Of a stretch of 64,000 nt of DNA, positions 59,521 through 64,000 are shown one piece after another. Every line of letters begins with the position of its first letter. Within the stretch, counting starts at the first letter, position 1. A program made the translations under genes and the position numbers. The notes under the pieces were generated by a model, which saw nothing but the letters and a program-made list of their open reading frames with translations, did not search any database and was not told the DNA's origin. This DNA is from Isoetes taiwanensis. Taxonomy: Eukaryota; Streptophyta; Lycopodiopsida; Isoetales; Isoetaceae. The stretch spans positions 6,044,488 through 6,108,487 of the forward strand of contig JAJEKV010000053.1 in assembly GCA_021234155.1 (NCBI GenBank), given 5' to 3'.

Positions 59521-61539
59521 ACTGTTCCCAATAGGGGTGAAAGTGTATTGTTGATGTACAGGATACACAAAACTGATTTTTTCATAGTATTTTATAATAT
59601 TTATTTCTTCCATTTCCAGGTATGATTTTCTGCAGTATTTTTGAAAAACTTCGCTCAGTAGGTTAACTGAGGAGCAAACATGTCTCAATCTTACAAATAT
59701 TTGAAGAATATAGTTTGATCTGTATGACAGCATGGCCATCAAATGGACGTAAAACAAGCTGAAGATCATTGAACATTTTTAGCTAACTCACAAATGCAGA
59801 TGTGTATTCAGTTATCATTGAACATTCCTTTTCTCACTTCAAGCGAATCTGCAAATTGCAGAATAAAGTATTAGAGACAGAAGCTTCATGCAATGGGATA
59901 TGCTACAAAAGTTGCATGACTGAGTTAGCTGCAATCAGGCGCCATCTATGCAATTTAAATATTTTGCATGTTGGCTACCAGGGAATCACTGAAAGAAGAG
60001 GATAATAGTTGTAGCACATGTCAGTTTTAGAATAATCCATCTTTAGAATGATGGCATGTATGCCATGTTAGCTATATGCTCGGTGATCTCTCTCAACCCA
60101 AAATAACGAGGAGCAAATGCATGAGACTTTCTGCACAACTAACAAACGGACATCTCTACAAACTGATCATTGAACATTTCTACAAACTGATCATTGAACA
60201 TTTTTAGCTAACTCACAAATGTAATCCGACAAACATTCTAGACTGGACTGATGCAAGAAAACAGATAGATGCACGAAAACTTACAGACTGGACTGATGCA
60301 GAGCAAAAAGCTATAATGGTTTTTAATCCATAGGTTAGAATTGAGATCGAAGTGTTTGATAACTGGGTGAACATTGGTTTTGTGCTGTTCTAACTGTGAA
60401 CAACAAACTATTTGCACACCCATGATGCCATAGTGGCCATGAGAATCGTATTCTACATAACTTGTGTGCAAAGAAGTTGTAGGGTTGAGGACCTTATAGT
60501 TAAATCTAGGGAAGTGAGGATAAAAAACAAAAATAGGTACTTTAAGCATTGCAAGGTACTGTTGTAATGTTGTACACTTTTATCATTCTATAATAGAATA
60601 ATTTATACCCTTCTTCATTCTATAGGGGGCCAATGAAGCCCACTTCGAAAATGAAGTTAAAAAGTTGCACTATAACTATCAAAAGTTGCATTTAATGTTT
60701 GAGCAAGGGCTTTTTTCATGATAAAATACTTTAAGGGCCTACCATGCTTTGAACTCATATTGTTTTTAGATATTCAAAGTCTGATATTGAAACATGCTTA
60801 GATAAAGGGTGTAACTCTGTTACCTTGAAATGTTCTATAACGATGTTTAAGTTGTCATTTATATAGAGATGATACAAAGATAAGCTAGACCCTTGCAAGC
60901 TAGAAATGAGATAACAAGCAGTTATTTGTAGAGATGGCTACCACTTCCTTCCTTCCTTCCTTCCTTTTTGCAAGTAAAAAGGTTTTGTTAATGAATGCTA
61001 TTGATCCATGATGGGGGGTTTAAGCCCCATTTTGCAAGCCCATAGCTGAGATCCTTTTTGACTTGATACAAAATCTACTTTGCCATGAGTTGGGTAAGAG
61101 AAATGTCCGCAGCGGCCTTGGCCGCCGCGATAAATTTCTTGTCTAGATAGATAGTATAAGACCCTTTTTCCACGGTAGTCTTATCTCTAAAAGTCACATA
61201 TTTTATCAAATGATGTTTGGCCACTTATTGTCTTAAAAGTAAATCATTTTTCCAATATTCATTTATTAATTTCTTAAAAGGCTTTATTAATTTTAACCTT
61301 GAACCTTTTTCTCTTATACGTACACAACAATTAGTTTTTGATGGAGGCTTTTAGTCTTTCTTTCTCTTTCTTATGCTCTACAGCTGCTCCCCCGAGCACC
61401 ACCATATCAGTTTCGTGGACCTGATAGACAATTGCCCAACTTCACTAACTACATCATCCTCATACGTCCCTTTTATAATATAATATAGAAGTAGTTGAGA
61501 CCTTTATTAAAAGGCCAACGATTTTAATAGAAAGTCCAT
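59521..61539. other. No gene recognised
   Basis: AT-rich DNA. It includes a short direct duplication (CTACAAACTGATCATTGAACATTT, near 60157 and 60179) and a CCTT tetramer run at about 60948-60966. No coding support. Confidence 0.5.
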
Positions 61540-62170
61540 TTCTTAAAGGCTTGAAGTCTTTATCCTGGTGTACCCAAATTGATGATATTTTGCTTCATCT
61601 TCATTTTACTCGTAGTCAAGCAAATTCGAGCCTTTATTTCTGCCTTCAGCCTCATCCTCGCATTGTCTTATGCTATGTAGATGATCTACTCATTGTGCCA
61701 TCCTTAAGCGAGTTCTCAAGTACATTATTACATGTGCTCTTTAGCTGAGACTTCGATATCAAATCATCACAGATATGACTCCTCTACATAGATACTCCAA
61801 TGCCAATTGGGCTAGTGACAATCACGATTGCCGATCCATTTCTGGATATGTTTTTATACTTGCTGGCAGATACATTAGATAACACAAAAGCTGAGTACAT
61901 TGCAGTGAATTATGTTTCCTGTGAAGCTATTTGGCTTCAACGTCTCTACACCGAAATGCACCTTCTTTTGACTCCATCTCAACTTTGATTCACGTCGATA
62001 ATCAGAGAACTGTGGCCATAGCTCAAAATAAATGAGTCAAACACATCGAATAAGTTTCATTATGTTCAAAATTTAGTTTCTAGTGGCATGCCTCAATTTC
62101 TTTGTTATCCAACCACAGTAATGCCTGTTGATATCTTCACCATACCATCCTAGGGGGATCATGCCATCAT
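61540..62170 (+). pseudogene. pol: Ty1/copia polyprotein remnant (reverse transcriptase and RNase H)
   Basis: At 61551-61748 the frame shows the copia reverse-transcriptase end: FTRSQANSSLYFC followed by LCYVDDLLIV. At about 61800-61990 come RNase H pieces (NHDCRSISGYVFILAG and KAEYIAVNYVSCEAIWLQRL), then a decayed tail with CKF-like sequence. Frameshifts and stops separate the parts, and everything upstream of the palm is missing. It sits just 5' of the LTR at 62235, in the order expected for the 3' end of a copia element. Confidence 0.8.
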
Positions 62171-62234
62171 CCTCTTCTTCAAGTGAGGGTTCTTCATGTA
62201 ATGATCAAGATTCCATCATGACACTGAATGAGGG

Positions 62235-62491
62235 TGTTGAAGAAAGAAATGACAAGTAATAGTCTGATAGAATCCTAATATTGGATAGTTTGTTAAATAG
62301 TTATATCAGATAATTATATCTGTCTATTCATGTCTAGATGTGGCATACTACTATAAATAGGAGTGATATTTTCAAAAATAACATGCACCTTCCAGTTCTT
62401 ATATGCGCTCCTGTGCCATCATTCTCTTGAGTTGCTCTCTACCTTCTTCCTTGTTTTTCTCTCTTTCAAGTTTCTTGACATAAGAATATCA
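62235..62491 (+). repeat. Probable 3' LTR of the copia remnant
   Basis: Starts TGTTGAAGAAAG right after a purine tract GAATGAGGG and may end at AAGAATATCA. It contains a TATAAATAG promoter-like site (62353). No second copy is in the window, so the right boundary is uncertain. Confidence 0.55.
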
Positions 62492-63900
62492 TAAGCCAAA
62501 ATAGATGATGCAAATGCTCCCAATTCTACTTGAAAAATCAAGGATGAATGAAACAATCCCAAGCATCCACTGTGCAGACCAATGTAAAAGAAACTATTTA
62601 ATCATTATGCAAGAAGTAGATGGACAATTCACCAATTAATAGTGCTATGACCAAGGAGCTTGACATACATAGTAGAAAACTAGTTCTAGATGGTGCTTCT
62701 TTCATCTCCAACAGAAAACTCTTGCACCATTGCTGTTATATTTCCAGACTGCTCATATTTGGAGCTACAGTTAATGCTTGTGGCATTTTTCTACTATAAA
62801 GATGCATGTGCCAAGGATAGATTATGTACAGTTTTCTTAAAATCTATATATATTTTTTCAAAAAATATATTTTGGAAGTGTAAAAAGTGTTTTTGCCAAT
62901 TTAATACCCCAACCCCACTTTAAAAAAAAAAAAAAAAATGATGGATGCGACTCCGACGGCGCATAGACACATGTAAAAGTAAATGGAAAGCAGCCGGAAA
63001 CAGACGTGGCTGTGACATTATGAGGCCATATAATCCACACAAGCGGCTGCCAGATTCTCGATGCGGATGCGCCTATTCTAACCCTGGTGATTGCACAATC
63101 CTGAAAATGTAATTGCCAAAGATGCCTTGGGCTACAACCAGGAGCAAACGTGGTCAAAAGAAAATTCCATTACTCATTACCCTTATCAAAAATCTCATTT
63201 TCGTAGTCGCATCTAGTTGCAGAACACAGATGGGGCAACTTCGTGGTGTCCGCGATGATATGAAAGTGCGGCCGTAAACAAGTTTTGTGGCCGAAGGAGT
63301 TGCAACTTGCGGATGCACGCTTTATATGACGTCCGCATAGATGATATCTAGCGGCCGCATTAACTTGCGGCTGTGGTAATGTGGCTGTGTAGACGCCATG
63401 AGTTTAGCGCTGCCGCAAGTCCACCTTGAAGTGATCGTATAATATTCTGATTGTGCATCTACAGAGTTGCCAAACGCAGATGCCAAGTTTTTTACTCAGC
63501 CGCATTCCTGAATATTCGTGTTCATGACATTTTTCGACAATTTTCTATTGGCCATTTTTTCACGTATAAAATGTGTAAATTTGCAAAAAAAAGAGGAGCT
63601 TTCATACATTTCATACCTTTTTCGTGTTTTACGTATGCAACTTCGATCAATCATTGGCACGTGCAGTTATGCATGAACTATTGTTGCCAAAAGGTTGTTT
63701 TAGCCATTAGAGGTTTTTTGGGATCACTTATTGTGCCTAACTCGATGCCAACATGGAAATCGAGCGGCAAATAAAAATGCGAGCGCGTACAACCTTTTCT
63801 TCATCCATGCATACTTTCCCGTGCGAGGCATCATCAAGGTACAAGTTCGGCATTTTCCTTACCTACTGGCCCTAGAGGTTCGGTGGGGGGGAAGCAATAA
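62492..63900. other. No gene recognised
   Basis: Includes an A-run at about 62922-62938. A region near 63240-63420 has several GCGGCCGCA-like and ACTTGCGG-like short repeats. A 107-codon plus frame (63451-63774) has no recognised domain. Confidence 0.45.
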
Positions 63901-63946
63901 TTACAAATTATTCCCGCACTTAATTACTGCCCAAATGTCTGGGGTG

Positions 63947-63953
63947 TATATAA
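63947..63953 (+). promoter_or_regulatory. TATA box of a gene beyond the right edge
   Basis: TATATAA lies within GGGGTGTATATAAGTACC, followed by a C/T-rich leader-like stretch to 64000. The layout is that of a plant TATA promoter reading rightward. The gene itself is outside the window. Confidence 0.45.
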
Positions 63954-64000
63954 GTACCTCCAACCTTCCCGAGCCGCCCGTCTTTTCGCGCCTCTCAGTC

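Overview
The window reads as nuclear DNA of a land plant with a large, repeat-rich genome. The evidence is spliceosomal introns, P-L-S type PPR repeats, a group-3 LEA protein, an NPF transporter fragment, an LRR-kinase fragment, an organellar ribosomal protein uL1 gene, and plant-style LTR retrotransposons primed by initiator tRNA-Met. A fern or other non-seed plant is my best guess, but nothing here settles it. The only long, intact, host-type open reading frame is a PRP2/DHX16-like DEAH helicase (55991-58588, minus). Most of the rest is mobile DNA and the genes it has broken.

Layout. 1-12.2 kb: two divergent, decayed genes share about 1.06 kb of palindrome-rich DNA. The minus-strand gene is proline-rich and is split by an LTR element (223-3006). 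The plus-strand gene (4653-12177) joins a ParB-like domain to a beta-class N6/N4 DNA methyltransferase and is split by a second LTR element (6466-9626, TSD CTAAA). Its introns and upstream DNA carry about thirty copies of the 16-bp palindrome GGTATAAATTTATACC or near versions. 12.2-32 kb: AT-rich DNA with two Helitron 3' ends, a hAT transposase ORF (15821-17723), exons of an unrecognised minus-strand gene (21.5-25.7 kb) and LINE remnants.

32-54.7 kb: one PPR gene, broken twice. A 17,470-bp element (32679-50148) has 16-bp terminal inverted repeats and a perfect 8-bp target duplication. Only 40 bp further on, a 2,573-bp retroelement (50196-52768) has 217-bp LTRs that read as identical, a perfect 5-bp duplication, and an intron-containing LEA-like gene as its cargo. 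Removing both elements, with one copy of each target duplication, restores the PPR frame. The large element encodes a multi-exon zinc-finger protein with transposase-like features and a second zinc-finger protein. It also carries pieces of host genes (ZZ zinc finger, NPF transporter, LRR receptor) and a 504-bp tandem repeat. 54.9-64 kb: a uL1 pseudogene fragment, the DEAH helicase, a Ty1/copia remnant, and a promoter-like right edge.

The two most unusual items are the 17.5-kb gene-carrying TIR element with its unplaced transposase-like protein, and the ParB-methyltransferase locus set in arrays of a single palindrome. All calls were made by eye from the sequence. No database search was run.
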